Positions 53,059-62,033 are shown, counted from the first letter of the stretch. The stretch: DNA of 64,000 nt from Tenacibaculum todarodis (GCF_001889045.1 NZ_CP018155.1:2668001-2732000); one strand, 5' to 3'. The notes: generated by a model not told the origin, from the sequence alone. Numbers and translations are program-made.

Positions 53059-53640
53059 TTACCAAAAAACCCTGTTAATCATCATTTGGGCAGCAAAACC
53101 GGCTACAACTGCAGATGCAACCAAAATCCAATCTCTTCTACTTACATTAAATATTCCTTGAAATAAAGCGCCAATTAATAAGATTATTAATACAATAATT
53201 ACCTGAGCAACTTCTACACCTAAAGCAAATTCTAATAGTGGAAAGAGTTTATCCTCATTTCTTCCAATCATCATTTTAAAATAGTTGGAAAAACCAAGTC
53301 CGTGCACTAATCCGAAGAAAAGAGCGAAAAATAAATTCTGGTTTTCTTTTCCTTGTGATGCTTTTTTGGCTGTAAAAATATTCATTAAACCGGTAATAAA
53401 AATAGTTAGCGGAATAAGAAATTCAACCAAATCTGCACGAACATTTATAATTCCGTAAGCAGATAAAGCTAGAGTTATAGAGTGTCCAATTGTAAATAAG
53501 GTAACTAACCAAATAAGTTTTGTCCATTGTCTAAAAATATAGACACAAGCAAGTACAATTAAAAATAGAATATGATCGTAGGCTCTTATGTCTAATACGT
53601 GATATAAGCCCATTTTAAAGTAGAGGATAAAATCGTTCAT
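53059..53640 (-). CDS. HupE/UreJ family membrane protein
   Basis: This 193-residue inner-membrane protein has about six membrane segments and the HupE/UreJ signature region (FLIVLACVYIFRQ; GHSITLALSAYG; LVHGLGFSNYF). The family is linked to nickel or cobalt handling beside hydrogenases or ureases, but none is seen nearby, so this may be an orphan with another role. It lies 16 bp downstream of the Lrp-type regulator gene. Confidence 0.85.
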   Translation of the reverse strand: MNDFILYFKMGLYHVLDIRAYDHILFLIVLACVYIFRQWTKLIWLVTLFTIGHSITLALSAYGIINVRADLVEFLIPLTIFITGLMNIFTAKKASQGKENQNLFFALFFGLVHGLGFSNYFKMMIGRNEDKLFPLLEFALGVEVAQVIIVLIILLIGALFQGIFNVSRRDWILVASAVVAGFAAQMMINRVFW

Positions 53641-53656
53641 TTTGGTAGTTTAAGGG

Positions 53657-54118
53657 TTAAATTTTAATTTGTCTATCAATTTGTTGGTCTAAAGAAATAA
53701 AAGTTTCTGTTCTAGAAACTCCTTTTATATTTTGAATATCTTTATTAAGTAAGTGCATTAAATCTTCGTTATTCTTACATAGTATTTTAATAAAAACAGC
53801 ATAATTTCCTGTAGTATAATGACTTTCTACAACTTCTGGTATTTCTTTAAGTCTTTTTATGGCAGAAGAATAAATACTAGATGAATCTAAAAAAATTCCA
53901 ACAAAAGCTGTTGTAGTATACCCTAAAGCTTTAGGGTTTAAGACCATTTTAAAACCTTCAATTAAGTCGGACTCTTCTAATTTTCGTAATCTTTGATGAA
54001 TGGCTGCTCCAGAAATGCCAACTTCTCTTGCAATACTTAAAATTGGTGTACGAGCATCTTTCACCAAACTTTTGATAATTATTTTGTCTATTCCGTCAAT
54101 TTTTAGTTTTTTCTTCAT
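53657..54118 (-). CDS. Lrp/AsnC family transcriptional regulator
   Basis: This 153-residue DNA-binding protein has an N-terminal winged HTH (ILSIAREVGISGAAIHQRLRKLEESDLI) and a C-terminal RAM/AsnC effector domain (TAFVGIFLD, YTTGNYAVFIKILCKN). Such proteins usually sense amino acids. It lies upstream of the HupE gene by 16 bp and may be co-transcribed with it. Confidence 0.92.
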   Translation of the reverse strand: MKKKLKIDGIDKIIIKSLVKDARTPILSIAREVGISGAAIHQRLRKLEESDLIEGFKMVLNPKALGYTTTAFVGIFLDSSSIYSSAIKRLKEIPEVVESHYTTGNYAVFIKILCKNNEDLMHLLNKDIQNIKGVSRTETFISLDQQIDRQIKI

Positions 54119-54145
54119 TGTAAATTCAATAAGGCATAAATATAA

Positions 54146-54181
54146 AAAAATAGCACATACAAAAGTGTATATGCTATTTTT
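54146..54181 (-). terminator. Terminator of the accB-accC transcript
   Basis: AAAAATAGCA (54146-54155) pairs with TGCTATTTTT (54172-54181), and the inner ATACA/TGTAT pairing extends the stem past one mismatch. It lies 28 bp after the accC stop and is followed by a T-run on the minus strand. Confidence 0.8.
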
Positions 54182-54208
54182 AATTTATTTTTTAAACAAA
54201 AAACTTGT

Positions 54209-55549
54209 TTATGCTTTCATTTCAAAATCTTCCATAAATTTTGTAGTGTAGTTTCCTGCTACATAATCTGGATGATCCATTAATTGTCTATGAAATGGAA
54301 TTGTTGTTTTAATTCCTTCAATAATAAACTCATCTAAAGCACGCTTCATTTTATTAATTGCTTCTTCACGTGTTTGTGCTTTTACAATTAATTTTGCGAT
54401 CATAGAATCGTAATTTGGAGGAATCATATAACCTGCATACACGTGTGTATCCATTCTTACTCCATGGCCTCCAGGAGCATGAAAAGTTGTTACTTTTCCT
54501 GGTGAAGGTCTAAAGTTATTATATGGGTCTTCTGCGTTAATTCTACATTCAATTGCGTGCATTTGTGGAAAATAATTTTTTCCAGAAATTGGTACGCCAG
54601 CAGCTACTAAAATCTGCTCTCTAATTAAATCGTAATCAACTACTTCTTCAGTAATTGGGTGTTCTACTTGGATACGAGTATTCATTTCCATGAAGTAGAA
54701 GTTACGGTGTTTGTCTACTAAGAATTCTACCGTTCCAGCGCCTTCATATTTAATGTATTCTGCAGCTTTTACCGCAGCTTCACCCATTGCAGTACGCAAT
54801 TTGTCTGTCATAAAAGGAGAAGGAGTTTCTTCCGTTAACTTTTGATGACGACGTTGTACAGAGCAATCTCTTTCAGATAAATGACATGCTTTTCCAAAAG
54901 AATCTCCAATAATTTGAATTTCTATATGGCGAGGCTCTTCAATAAGCTTTTCCATATACATATCATCATTACCAAATGCAGCTTTAGATTCTTGTCTTGC
55001 AGAATCCCAAGCATCTTTTAAATCTTCAGGTTTCCAAACAGCACGCATTCCTTTTCCACCACCACCAGCAGATGCTTTAAGCATAACAGGGTAACCAGTT
55101 TCTATAGCTGTTTTTTCACAATCTTCAAAAGATTCAATAACACCTTCACTTCCAGGAACACAAGGCACACCAGCTTCAATCATTGTAGATTTTGCGTTGG
55201 CTTTGTCTCCCATTCTGTCAATCATTTCTGGAGAAGCTCCAATAAATTTAATTTCATGTTCGGCACATAATTTAGAAAATTTAGCATTTTCAGATAAGAA
55301 GCCATAACCAGGATGTATTGCATCTGCATTTGTAATTTCTGCTGCAGCAATAATATTTGCCATTTTTAAGTATGACTCACTACTTGGTGCAGGACCAATA
55401 CAAACGGCTTCATCTGCAAAACGTACGTGTAAACTTTCTGCATCTGCTTTAGAATATACAGCTACAGTTTTTATTCCCATCTCTCTACAGGTTCTTATGA
55501 CACGTAAAGCGATTTCACCTCTATTGGCGATTAATATTTTTTTAAACAT
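54209..55549 (-). CDS. accC: Acetyl-CoA carboxylase biotin carboxylase subunit
   Basis: AccC carboxylates biotin on AccB, using ATP and bicarbonate. The 446-residue ATP-grasp enzyme shows [18 protein letters not shown], the glycine-rich loop [22 protein letters not shown] and [14 protein letters not shown]. Length and motifs are normal. It follows accB by 82 bp in the fabH-accB-accC run. Confidence 0.97.
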   Translation of the reverse strand: MFKKILIANRGEIALRVIRTCREMGIKTVAVYSKADAESLHVRFADEAVCIGPAPSSESYLKMANIIAAAEITNADAIHPGYGFLSENAKFSKLCAEHEIKFIGASPEMIDRMGDKANAKSTMIEAGVPCVPGSEGVIESFEDCEKTAIETGYPVMLKASAGGGGKGMRAVWKPEDLKDAWDSARQESKAAFGNDDMYMEKLIEEPRHIEIQIIGDSFGKACHLSERDCSVQRRHQKLTEETPSPFMTDKLRTAMGEAAVKAAEYIKYEGAGTVEFLVDKHRNFYFMEMNTRIQVEHPITEEVVDYDLIREQILVAAGVPISGKNYFPQMHAIECRINAEDPYNNFRPSPGKVTTFHAPGGHGVRMDTHVYAGYMIPPNYDSMIAKLIVKAQTREEAINKMKRALDEFIIEGIKTTIPFHRQLMDHPDYVAGNYTTKFMEDFEMKA

Positions 55550-55631
55550 AATTTTCGAGTTTGAGAGTTTAGTTTTTTTTGATTTTAGGGTTAGTTTTTC
55601 TAACGTCTAAAGTCTAACTTCTTCCTTCTAA

Positions 55632-56108
55632 TTATGATGGATCTACTAAAAATAATGGTTGATCAAATTCAACCGGAGAAGAATCATCTACTAAAATCTT
55701 TACAATTTTACCAGAAACTTCAGATTCAATCTCATTAAATAATTTCATTGCTTCAATGATACAAACTGTGTCTCCAACTTTAATTTCTGTACCTACTTCG
55801 GCAAAATTTGGTTTGTCTGGAGATGGTTTACGGTAAAAAGTTCCTATAATAGGAGATTTAACCGTAACGTATTTAGAATCATCATTTACAGCAGCAGGAA
55901 TTGGAGCGGCAGCAACTGGTTGTGCAGCAGGTATTGATGCTGCAATTGGCATTTGAGCAACTGGAGCTGCAGTGTGCACAATTGTTGTTTCAGGAGTATC
56001 TGAACCTGTTTTAATGGTAATTTTTACATCTTCCATTTCAAGTTTTACTTCACTTGCACCAGATTTAGCTACAAATTTTATAAGATTTTGAATTTCTTTA
56101 ATATCCAT
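55632..56108 (-). CDS. accB: Biotin carboxyl carrier protein
   Basis: AccB carries carboxybiotin for acetyl-CoA carboxylase. The 158-residue protein has an N-terminal part, an Ala/Pro-rich linker (about 45-75) and a C-terminal biotinyl domain with Lys122 in EAMKLFNEIE, the modified residue. It sits 28 bp after fabH and 82 bp before accC. Confidence 0.97.
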   Translation of the reverse strand: MDIKEIQNLIKFVAKSGASEVKLEMEDVKITIKTGSDTPETTIVHTAAPVAQMPIAASIPAAQPVAAAPIPAAVNDDSKYVTVKSPIIGTFYRKPSPDKPNFAEVGTEIKVGDTVCIIEAMKLFNEIESEVSGKIVKILVDDSSPVEFDQPLFLVDPS

Positions 56109-56136
56109 ATTCTTTTGGGTTAATTAGTTGTTTTAG

Positions 56137-57132
56137 TTATGAGTTATATGCCCAAGTTAGGTAATTGGCTCCCCATGTGAAACCACCACCAAATGCGGCA
56201 AAAATTAAGTTATCTCCTTTTTTTAGTTGATTTTCGTAATCGTTTAATAATAATGGTAAAGTAGCTGATGTTGTGTTTCCATATTTATGGATATTCATCA
56301 TTACTTTTTCTGGGCTTACGCCAACTCTTTTAGCTGTAGCATCTATGATTCTTGTATTTGCTTGATGCGGAACTAACCATTGAATGTCTTCTTCGGTTAA
56401 ATTATTTCTGGTCAGCATTTTTTCTGCAACTTCAGCCATGTTTGAAACTGCAAATTTAAAAACTGTTCTTCCTTCTTGATGAACAAAGTGTTGTTTATTA
56501 GCAATTGTTTCTTCTGATGGAGGAAGTATTGAGCCACCAGCTTCTATTTTTAGAAAATCTCGGCCGTAACCATCACTTCTTAGATATTCGTCTTGTAATC
56601 CAAAACCTTCTGTATTGGGTTCAAAAAGTACAGCGCCAGCTCCGTCACCAAAAATTATGCAGGTTGCTCTATCTGTGTAGTCTATTATTGAAGACATTTT
56701 ATCTGCTCCAATTAATAAAACTTTTTTATATCTACCAGATTCTATGTAACTAGATGCAGTAGACATTCCGTACAAAAAACCTGAACAAGCAGCTTGTAAG
56801 TCGTAAGCAAAAGCATTTATTGCGCCAATTTTAGATGCTGTATATACAGCTGTAGAAGCTACAGGCATATCTGGTGTTGCAGTGGCAACTATTACTAAGT
56901 CTATATCTTCTGGATTTGTTCCTGATTTTTGCAATAAATCTTCAGCAGCTTTTATAGCCATAAAAGAAGTTCCTTTGCCTTCTTCTTTTAATATTCTCCT
57001 TTCTTTTATACCCGTTCTTGAGGTAATCCACTCATCATTAGTGTCAACCAAAGTTTCTAATACTTTGTTTGTGAGTTTATATTCAGGAAGAAATTTTCCT
57101 ACTGCGGTAATTGCGGCAGTTATTTTAGTCAT
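56137..57132 (-). CDS. fabH: Beta-ketoacyl-ACP synthase III
   Basis: FabH starts fatty acid synthesis by joining acetyl-CoA (or a branched primer) with malonyl-ACP. The 331-residue protein has its triad at Cys116 (AACSGFLYG), His256 (VPHQANTRII) and Asn286 (YGNTTSA). I chose the ATG at 57132, which begins MTKITAAITAVGKFLPE, over the one at 57153 with a 7-residue leader. It heads the fabH-accB-accC run. Confidence 0.96.
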   Translation of the reverse strand: MTKITAAITAVGKFLPEYKLTNKVLETLVDTNDEWITSRTGIKERRILKEEGKGTSFMAIKAAEDLLQKSGTNPEDIDLVIVATATPDMPVASTAVYTASKIGAINAFAYDLQAACSGFLYGMSTASSYIESGRYKKVLLIGADKMSSIIDYTDRATCIIFGDGAGAVLFEPNTEGFGLQDEYLRSDGYGRDFLKIEAGGSILPPSEETIANKQHFVHQEGRTVFKFAVSNMAEVAEKMLTRNNLTEEDIQWLVPHQANTRIIDATAKRVGVSPEKVMMNIHKYGNTTSATLPLLLNDYENQLKKGDNLIFAAFGGGFTWGANYLTWAYNS

Positions 57133-57251
57133 AAATTGTTGTTTGTTTATCAATCTATTAATAATAGAGTTGAGAATTCAAATTACGTGTTTTTTTTTCA
57201 CTTTTTGACCAAAAAAACGTCAAAAACATTCATTTTTGACGTAAATACGTA

Positions 57252-57279
57252 AAAAATCCCTCAAACTTGAGGGATTTTT
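57252..57279 (-). terminator. Terminator of rpmF
   Basis: AAAAATCCCTCAA (57252-57264) and TTGAGGGATTTTT (57267-57279) form a strong GC-containing stem with a T-run on either side. It lies 19 bp after the rpmF stop. Confidence 0.92.
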
Positions 57280-57297
57280 AATTTTTAAAGAGTTTTT

Positions 57298-57492
57298 TTA
57301 AGCTTCTGCTCCTGCAGATTCTAAAACAATTTGTCCTCTATAATATAGTTTTCCTTCGTGCCAGTGTGCTCTGTGGTATAAGTGAGCTTCACCAGTAGTT
57401 GGGTCAGTTGCTATTTGAGGCATTACTGCTTTATAATGAGTTCTCCTTTTATCTCTTCTTGTTTTAGATATTTTTCTTTTAGGATGTGCCAT
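57298..57492 (-). CDS. rpmF: 50S ribosomal protein L32
   Basis: This 64-residue basic ribosomal protein begins [17 protein letters not shown], typical of L32. The zinc Cys residues found in some L32 forms are absent, as in other flavobacterial copies. It starts 1 bp after the DUF177 gene, the usual yceD-rpmF pair. Confidence 0.97.
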   Translation of the reverse strand: MAHPKRKISKTRRDKRRTHYKAVMPQIATDPTTGEAHLYHRAHWHEGKLYYRGQIVLESAGAEA

Positions 57493-57493
57493 T

Positions 57494-58030
57494 TTATGTG
57501 TTTTTTTCTGTTAGTAAATTCTTTAATTTATCCCACCTTGGGTCTGTTTCTTCTGTTTTTTCTTCTTTGAAAACTTCTAGTTTTTTTAACTTTTTTAATG
57601 CTTCAGACTGCATTGTGCCGTCTAATACATTTGGGTGTATTCTTTTGCTTGGTACTGCTAATACAATCATTTCATAGATATATTGTGCAACACTAAATTC
57701 ATAAGCTCCATGAGGTAATATTAATAACTCCTCATTTTCATCATTGAATTCTTCTCCAAACTTTACAACCAATGGTAAAGTTGATTTTATTTCTTGATTA
57801 AAAGTTTCATTTGAGATATCACAAGGAACATTTACGGTTCCGTTTGCTGTAAAGGTAAGCTCTAAAAGTGTACTTTTCTTTACAAAATTGATATCTACTT
57901 GAACGTTTGCGTCAAGAAAATCGTCAAACTTAAATGCGTCAAAGAACTTTTTATCAATTTGATAATCAAACGAATGGCTTCCTTCTTTTAATCCTACAAA
58001 CGGTATGTTGAATTGTTTTAAGTCTTTCAT
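57494..58030 (-). CDS. DUF177 (YceD-like) protein
   Basis: This protein of about 179 residues belongs to the DUF177/YceD family, linked to 23S rRNA or ribosome assembly and almost always next to rpmF. It shows [20 protein letters not shown] and the tail [17 protein letters not shown] typical of the family. ATG codons at 58030 and 58033 are both possible; the frame also opens with a TTG at 58036. Confidence 0.9.
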   Translation of the reverse strand: MKDLKQFNIPFVGLKEGSHSFDYQIDKKFFDAFKFDDFLDANVQVDINFVKKSTLLELTFTANGTVNVPCDISNETFNQEIKSTLPLVVKFGEEFNDENEELLILPHGAYEFSVAQYIYEMIVLAVPSKRIHPNVLDGTMQSEALKKLKKLEVFKEEKTEETDPRWDKLKNLLTEKNT

Positions 58031-58101
58031 CATCAATCTAATTGAGCGTGCAAAGATATAAAAAATTGTTTGTTTAAATAACTTTGAGTAAAAAAAAATA
58101 A

Positions 58102-59136
58102 CTATTTGACTTTCAATATGTTTTTAGTTAGATTTTTGTGCTCGTTTCTATTCTTGTAAATTTTTAATGCGGTAAACAATGCTTCTTTAAAAGATGCTTC
58201 GTTTGCTGTGTTTTTTCCTGCAATATCAAAACCAGTTCCATGGTCTGGAGATGTTCTTACTTTATTTAGTCCGGCTGTAAAATTAACGCCGTTGCCAAAT
58301 GATAATGCTTTAAATGGGGCTAAGCCTTGGTCATGGTACATTGCTAAAACACCGTCAAACTGCGTGTAAGTTTTAGATCCAAAAAAACCATCTGAGGCAT
58401 AAGGCCCAAAAACAAGTTTTCCAGATTCTTTAATTTTATCAATAGTTGGCTTAATAATAGTATCGTCTTCTGTACCAATTACACCTTTGTCTCCACAATG
58501 TGGATTTAATCCTAAAACAGCAATTTTTGGTTTACTTATTCCAAAATCTTGTACAAGAGATGTGTACATGATTTCTACTTTTTCCTTAATTAGTTCTTCT
58601 GAAATTGTTTCTGCAACTAAAGAGATTGGAATATGACCAGTAATTAAACCAATTCGCAGTTCTTCAGTCATTAATATCATTAAGCTTTTTCCTTCTAAAT
58701 TTTCTTCAAGATATTCTGTATGACCTGGAAAAGAGAATTCATCCGACTGAATATTTTCTTTATTAATTGGAGCAGTTACCAATAAATCAATAGAGTTATT
58801 TTTTAATGCATTTGTTGCTGTAGATAATGATTGAAGTGCAAAGTTACCTGATTGTTCCGTTGCAGTTCCTAAATTAACAGGAACTTCATCTTTAGTAATA
58901 TTTAATAGGTTTATTTTTCCGTGAGAAATCTTATCTAAAGAATGTATTCCGTGTATATTGTTTTCTAGCTTTAGTAATTTCTTATAATAAGAGACAATCT
59001 TAGTAGTTCCAAATAAAACAGGCGTACAAAAGTCTAACATACGTCTGTCGTTAAAAGTTTTTAAAACCACTTCAATTCCAATTCCGTTGCTATCACCTAG
59101 AGAAATACCAACAATAATTTTATCTGATTTATCCAT
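58102..59136 (-). CDS. pdxA: 4-hydroxythreonine-4-phosphate dehydrogenase
   Basis: PdxA oxidises 4-phosphohydroxy-threonine in pyridoxal phosphate synthesis. The 344-residue protein shows SLGDSNGIGIEV, TAPINKE, FPGHTEYLEE, NPHCGDKG and YHDQGLAPFKAL, which hold the metal-binding His residues. I chose the ATG at 59136 over the upstream one at 59169 because it begins the conserved N-terminus. It is divergent from ribE. Confidence 0.95.
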   Translation of the reverse strand: MDKSDKIIVGISLGDSNGIGIEVVLKTFNDRRMLDFCTPVLFGTTKIVSYYKKLLKLENNIHGIHSLDKISHGKINLLNITKDEVPVNLGTATEQSGNFALQSLSTATNALKNNSIDLLVTAPINKENIQSDEFSFPGHTEYLEENLEGKSLMILMTEELRIGLITGHIPISLVAETISEELIKEKVEIMYTSLVQDFGISKPKIAVLGLNPHCGDKGVIGTEDDTIIKPTIDKIKESGKLVFGPYASDGFFGSKTYTQFDGVLAMYHDQGLAPFKALSFGNGVNFTAGLNKVRTSPDHGTGFDIAGKNTANEASFKEALFTALKIYKNRNEHKNLTKNILKVK

Positions 59137-59156
59137 ATTATCTTGTCTAATGTTCT

Positions 59157-59164
59157 TATTTTTG
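59157..59164 (+). promoter_or_regulatory. Candidate -7 box of ribE
   Basis: TATTTTTG matches TAnnTTTG, 31 bp before the ribE ATG. It faces the minus-strand -7 box at 59172-59179, so the two promoters overlap head-on. Confidence 0.5.
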
Positions 59165-59171
59165 AACAAAA

Positions 59172-59179
59172 CAAAAGTA
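59172..59179 (-). promoter_or_regulatory. Candidate -7 box of pdxA
   Basis: The minus strand reads TACTTTTG, 35 bp before the pdxA ATG chosen here. If it is real, the longer pdxA frame starting at 59169 would begin almost at the promoter, which supports the shorter start. Confidence 0.5.
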
Positions 59180-59195
59180 ACTAATTTTTAACGAT

Positions 59196-59783
59196 ATGTT
59201 TACCGGAATTATAGAAACTCTTGGAGAGGTTGTAAGAATAGAAAGAGAGCAAGAGAATATTCATTTTACTATAAAAAGTGATATTACTTCAGAATTAAAA
59301 ATAGATCAAAGTGTTGCGCATAATGGTGTTTGTTTAACAGTTGTAGCTATAGATAATGATATATATACGGTTACAGCAATTAAGGAAACATTAGTGAAAA
59401 CAAATCTTGAAAACCTTTCACTTAACACTAAAGTTAATTTAGAAAGAGCAATGAAGCTAGGTGATAGACTTGATGGACATATTGTTCAAGGTCATGTTGA
59501 TGAAACTGGGGTTTGTAAAGGTATAAATGATCAAGACGGAAGTACTGTGTTTACTTTTGCTTATAATTCTGATAAAAATAATATTACTATAGAGAAAGGC
59601 TCTATAACTATAAACGGAGTTAGTTTAACTGTTGTTAACTCAAAGAAAAATGAATTTAGTGTTGCAATAATTCCTTATACATTGGAACATACAACTTTTA
59701 AGAGTTTGTCGGTTAATGATAGAGTAAATCTTGAGTTTGATGTAATTGGGAAATATGTAGCGCGATTAACACAAGTGCAATAA
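59196..59783 (+). CDS. ribE: Riboflavin synthase, alpha chain
   Basis: This enzyme joins two molecules of 6,7-dimethyl-8-ribityllumazine to make riboflavin. The 195-residue protein has two homologous barrels: MFTGIIETLGEV and VAHNGVCLTVV in the first, LDGHIVQGHVDETG and SITINGVSLTVV in the second. Length and motifs are normal. It converges on the small PID-CTERM gene with 2 bp between stops. Confidence 0.96.
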   Translation: MFTGIIETLGEVVRIEREQENIHFTIKSDITSELKIDQSVAHNGVCLTVVAIDNDIYTVTAIKETLVKTNLENLSLNTKVNLERAMKLGDRLDGHIVQGHVDETGVCKGINDQDGSTVFTFAYNSDKNNITIEKGSITINGVSLTVVNSKKNEFSVAIIPYTLEHTTFKSLSVNDRVNLEFDVIGKYVARLTQVQ

Positions 59784-59785
59784 AA

Positions 59786-59971
59786 CTACTTTTCTTCTTT
59801 TAATTTCTTGTATCCATAAGCAATTCCTGCAGCTAATAAAAAAGAAATACCACCATCAATAGGAAGACCTGGTCCAGTAGGTAGACAAGGAGGAAAAGGA
59901 CAAGGAGGTCCAATTTGAGAATACGTGTTTATAACACAAAAAAAGAATAAGAAAAATAGGGATTTTCTCAC
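59786..59971 (-). CDS. Small PID-CTERM-type protein
   Basis: This is a 61-residue protein: signal peptide (about 1-18, ending TYS), a short Pro/Cys-rich middle (GPPCPFPPCLPTGPGLP) and a C-terminal block LPIDGGISFLLAAGIAYGYK with a basic tail. That block matches my recollection of the PID-CTERM sorting signal in Bacteroidetes: a PIDGG motif, a hydrophobic helix and Lys-rich end. Such proteins are thought to be processed at the C-terminus. Between the two signals almost nothing is left except the proline-rich piece. Confidence 0.75.
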   Translation of the reverse strand: MRKSLFFLFFFCVINTYSQIGPPCPFPPCLPTGPGLPIDGGISFLLAAGIAYGYKKLKEEK

Positions 59972-60092
59972 TTTGTTTTACAGTTTTAGGGGTTGATTCT
60001 TTTGAAATCTAGAGCCAAATATATGGTTTTAGAATTAAAAACCAAACAATACTTATAAAAGATATGGGGTTTATGTTTTATAAGTATAAAAA

Positions 60093-60118
60093 AAGCCTTT
60101 ACATTGCTGTAAAGGCTT
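60093..60118 (-). terminator. Terminator of the tRNA gene
   Basis: AAGCCTTTACA (60093-60103) and TGTAAAGGCTT (60108-60118) form a perfect 11-bp stem with a TTGC loop; on the minus strand a T-run follows. It lies just downstream of the tRNA. Confidence 0.88.
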
Positions 60119-60129
60119 GAAAATTAAAG

Positions 60130-60203
60130 TGGTCCCACGAGGACTCGAACCTCGGACCACCTGATTATGAGTCAGGTGCTCTAACCAACTGAGCTATAGG
60201 ACC
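60130..60203 (-). tRNA. tRNA with CAT anticodon (Met, or Ile2 if modified)
   Basis: On the minus strand a full 74-nt cloverleaf can be folded: acceptor GGTCCTA/TGGGACC-A, D-arm AGCTCAGTTGGTTAGAGC, anticodon arm CCTGA-CTCATAA-TCAGG, and T-arm CGAGG-TTCGAGT-CCTCG. The anticodon is CAT. The CCA end is not encoded. Elongator Met and lysidine-modified Ile2 tRNAs share this anticodon, and sequence alone does not settle which one this is. Confidence 0.95.
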
Positions 60204-60334
60204 ATTTTCGGACTGCAAATTAATGTTATTTTTTCAACATAATCAACATAAAAATAACTTATTCTTAATATTTTATAAAAATTGACGTTAAAATTATCCT
60301 TTAAAGTTTTTAATTTATTCAGAATCAATATATT

Positions 60335-61306
60335 TTAAACTTCTCGTTGCATTAATTGCAAACCAAAATTTTTAAGATTGATTTTGTTTTCTTCAGAAAT
60401 ATCTATAATTTCAAGTGTTTTAAACGCTTTTTCCGTGTACTCTTTTATAATACTTTGGGTTTCCTCTGGAATTTTATAAGTAGTAAAGATATTTTTTACT
60501 TCAATTATTTTAGTATCATTATCTTCTAATTTAGTGCTGTATAAAGATTTTAATTTCTCTTTATCTTTTGTTGAAGCAATTAGTAAAGATTTTAAATATA
60601 GAAAGGTTTTCTTGTTTTCCATAATATCTCCACCAACTTGTTTTCCAAAAGTTTCAGGATTACCAAAAGTATCTAAATAATCGTCTTGTAGCTGAAAAGC
60701 AATACCTAAATTTAATCCGAACTCATAAATTAAATCTGTATTTTTTTCTTCAGTTTCTGCAACAATTGCACCCATTTTTAATGCAGCACCCACTAAAACT
60801 GATGTTTTTAAACGAATCATGTTTATGTATTCAGGAATTGTAACATTGTTTCTTGTTTCAAAATCTACATCTAATTGCTGGCCATCGCAAACTTCTAGTG
60901 CTGTTTTGCTAAATAATTTTGCTAGTTTTTGAAAGACCACTGGTTCATAGTTTTCAAAATATTGATATGCTAATATTAACATGGCGTCACCAGAAAGAAT
61001 ACCGGTGTTTAAATTCCATTTTTCATGAACCGTTTCTTTTCCTCTTCTTAAAGGGGCGTCGTCCATAATATCATCATGAACTAATGTGAAATTATGAAAA
61101 ACCTCAATAGCTAAAGCTGCAGGAAGCGATTTTTTATAATCATCAGAAAATATATGACAACCCATTAAAGTTAATACAGGGCGCATTCTTTTGCCGCCTA
61201 ATTGTAAAATATACTCTATGGGTTCATAAAGGTTTTTAGGATTGTGAATCCAGTTTTTACTATTTAAATAGGCAAGAAACTCTTTTTGATAATGTAAAAT
61301 ATCCAA
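60335..61306 (-). CDS. Polyprenyl (isoprenyl) diphosphate synthase
   Basis: This 323-residue prenyltransferase joins isopentenyl diphosphate units. Both aspartate-rich motifs are intact: DDIMD (78-82) and DDYLD (208-212), as is GGKRMRPVL. Residue Phe73, five before the first motif, is bulky and fits a short-to-medium product (farnesyl or geranylgeranyl diphosphate), but chain length is inference. It is divergent from the TetR gene. Confidence 0.92.
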   Translation of the reverse strand: MDILHYQKEFLAYLNSKNWIHNPKNLYEPIEYILQLGGKRMRPVLTLMGCHIFSDDYKKSLPAALAIEVFHNFTLVHDDIMDDAPLRRGKETVHEKWNLNTGILSGDAMLILAYQYFENYEPVVFQKLAKLFSKTALEVCDGQQLDVDFETRNNVTIPEYINMIRLKTSVLVGAALKMGAIVAETEEKNTDLIYEFGLNLGIAFQLQDDYLDTFGNPETFGKQVGGDIMENKKTFLYLKSLLIASTKDKEKLKSLYSTKLEDNDTKIIEVKNIFTTYKIPEETQSIIKEYTEKAFKTLEIIDISEENKINLKNFGLQLMQREV

Positions 61307-61382
61307 ATCTTTAATTTTTTGTAAAAATACAGTAATCTATTAATTCATTTTTGTTGAAATGTTAAAAAATGATTAAAACTTT

Positions 61383-61410
61383 GGAAACTTTTTTTGTTTC
61401 TAAAGTTTCC
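61383..61410 (+). promoter_or_regulatory. Candidate TetR operator
   Basis: GGAAACTTT (61383-61391) and AAAGTTTCC (61402-61410) form a perfect 9-bp inverted repeat with a 10-bp spacer. The -33 box lies inside the spacer, so a bound dimer would block RNA polymerase. It is the natural binding site for the TetR protein encoded just downstream. Confidence 0.75.
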
Positions 61411-61423
61411 TAACGTATCTTTG
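61393..61423 (+). promoter_or_regulatory. Full Bacteroidetes-type promoter of the efflux operon
   Basis: TTTG at 61393-61396, a 19-bp spacer and TATCTTTG at 61416-61423 match the -33/-7 consensus and spacing reported for Bacteroides promoters. The ATG at 61433 is so close that the transcript would have only a few leader bases. Confidence 0.75.
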
Positions 61424-61432
61424 CCTGCGCTT

Positions 61433-62026
61433 ATGAGAGATAAATTATTACATACAGCTTCTGAAATGTTCTTAAATCTAGGTTTTAAGAGTGTTACTAT
61501 GGATGATATTGCCAATGAAATTGGTGTGTCTAAAAAAACCATTTATAGCCATTTTAAAAATAAAACAGAGTTAGTTGCAGCGGTTACGTCAAAGGTGTTT
61601 TGTACAATTTGTGAAGGTATAGATGCAATTAATGAGCAGAAAAAAAATCCAATTATAGAATTATTTGAGGTTAAAAGCTTTGCAATGTCTTTTTTAAAAG
61701 ACGAAAACTCTTCTCCACAATATCAATTACAAAAGTATTACCCTAAAATATATGCCTCGCTTAAATTGAAACAGTTTGAGTATATGCAACATTGTATTAA
61801 GAAAAACTTAACTAGAGGGATTGATCAAGAGTTTTATAGAGCGGACATTGATATAGATTTTATTGCAAGAATTTATTTTAATGGAATGATTGCTATAAAA
61901 GATAACGATTTATTTCCGCTAAAAAAGTTTTCTATGAATCAATTAATGAATCATTATTTAGAATATCATTTAAGAGGAATTTGTACAGAAAAAGGAATCC
62001 AAATATTAGAAAATCAGTTAAAATAA
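61433..62026 (+). CDS. TetR/AcrR family transcriptional regulator
   Basis: This 197-residue repressor has an N-terminal HTH (VTMDDIANEIGVSKKTIYSHFKNK, about 21-44) and a helical ligand-binding domain. The ATG at 61433 is chosen over the upstream one at 61394, which lies inside the promoter. It is followed after 7 bp by a TolC gene and an adaptor gene, so it probably controls its own efflux operon through the inverted repeat at 61383-61410. Confidence 0.93.
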   Translation: MRDKLLHTASEMFLNLGFKSVTMDDIANEIGVSKKTIYSHFKNKTELVAAVTSKVFCTICEGIDAINEQKKNPIIELFEVKSFAMSFLKDENSSPQYQLQKYYPKIYASLKLKQFEYMQHCIKKNLTRGIDQEFYRADIDIDFIARIYFNGMIAIKDNDLFPLKKFSMNQLMNHYLEYHLRGICTEKGIQILENQLK

Positions 62027-62033
62027 TAACTAC

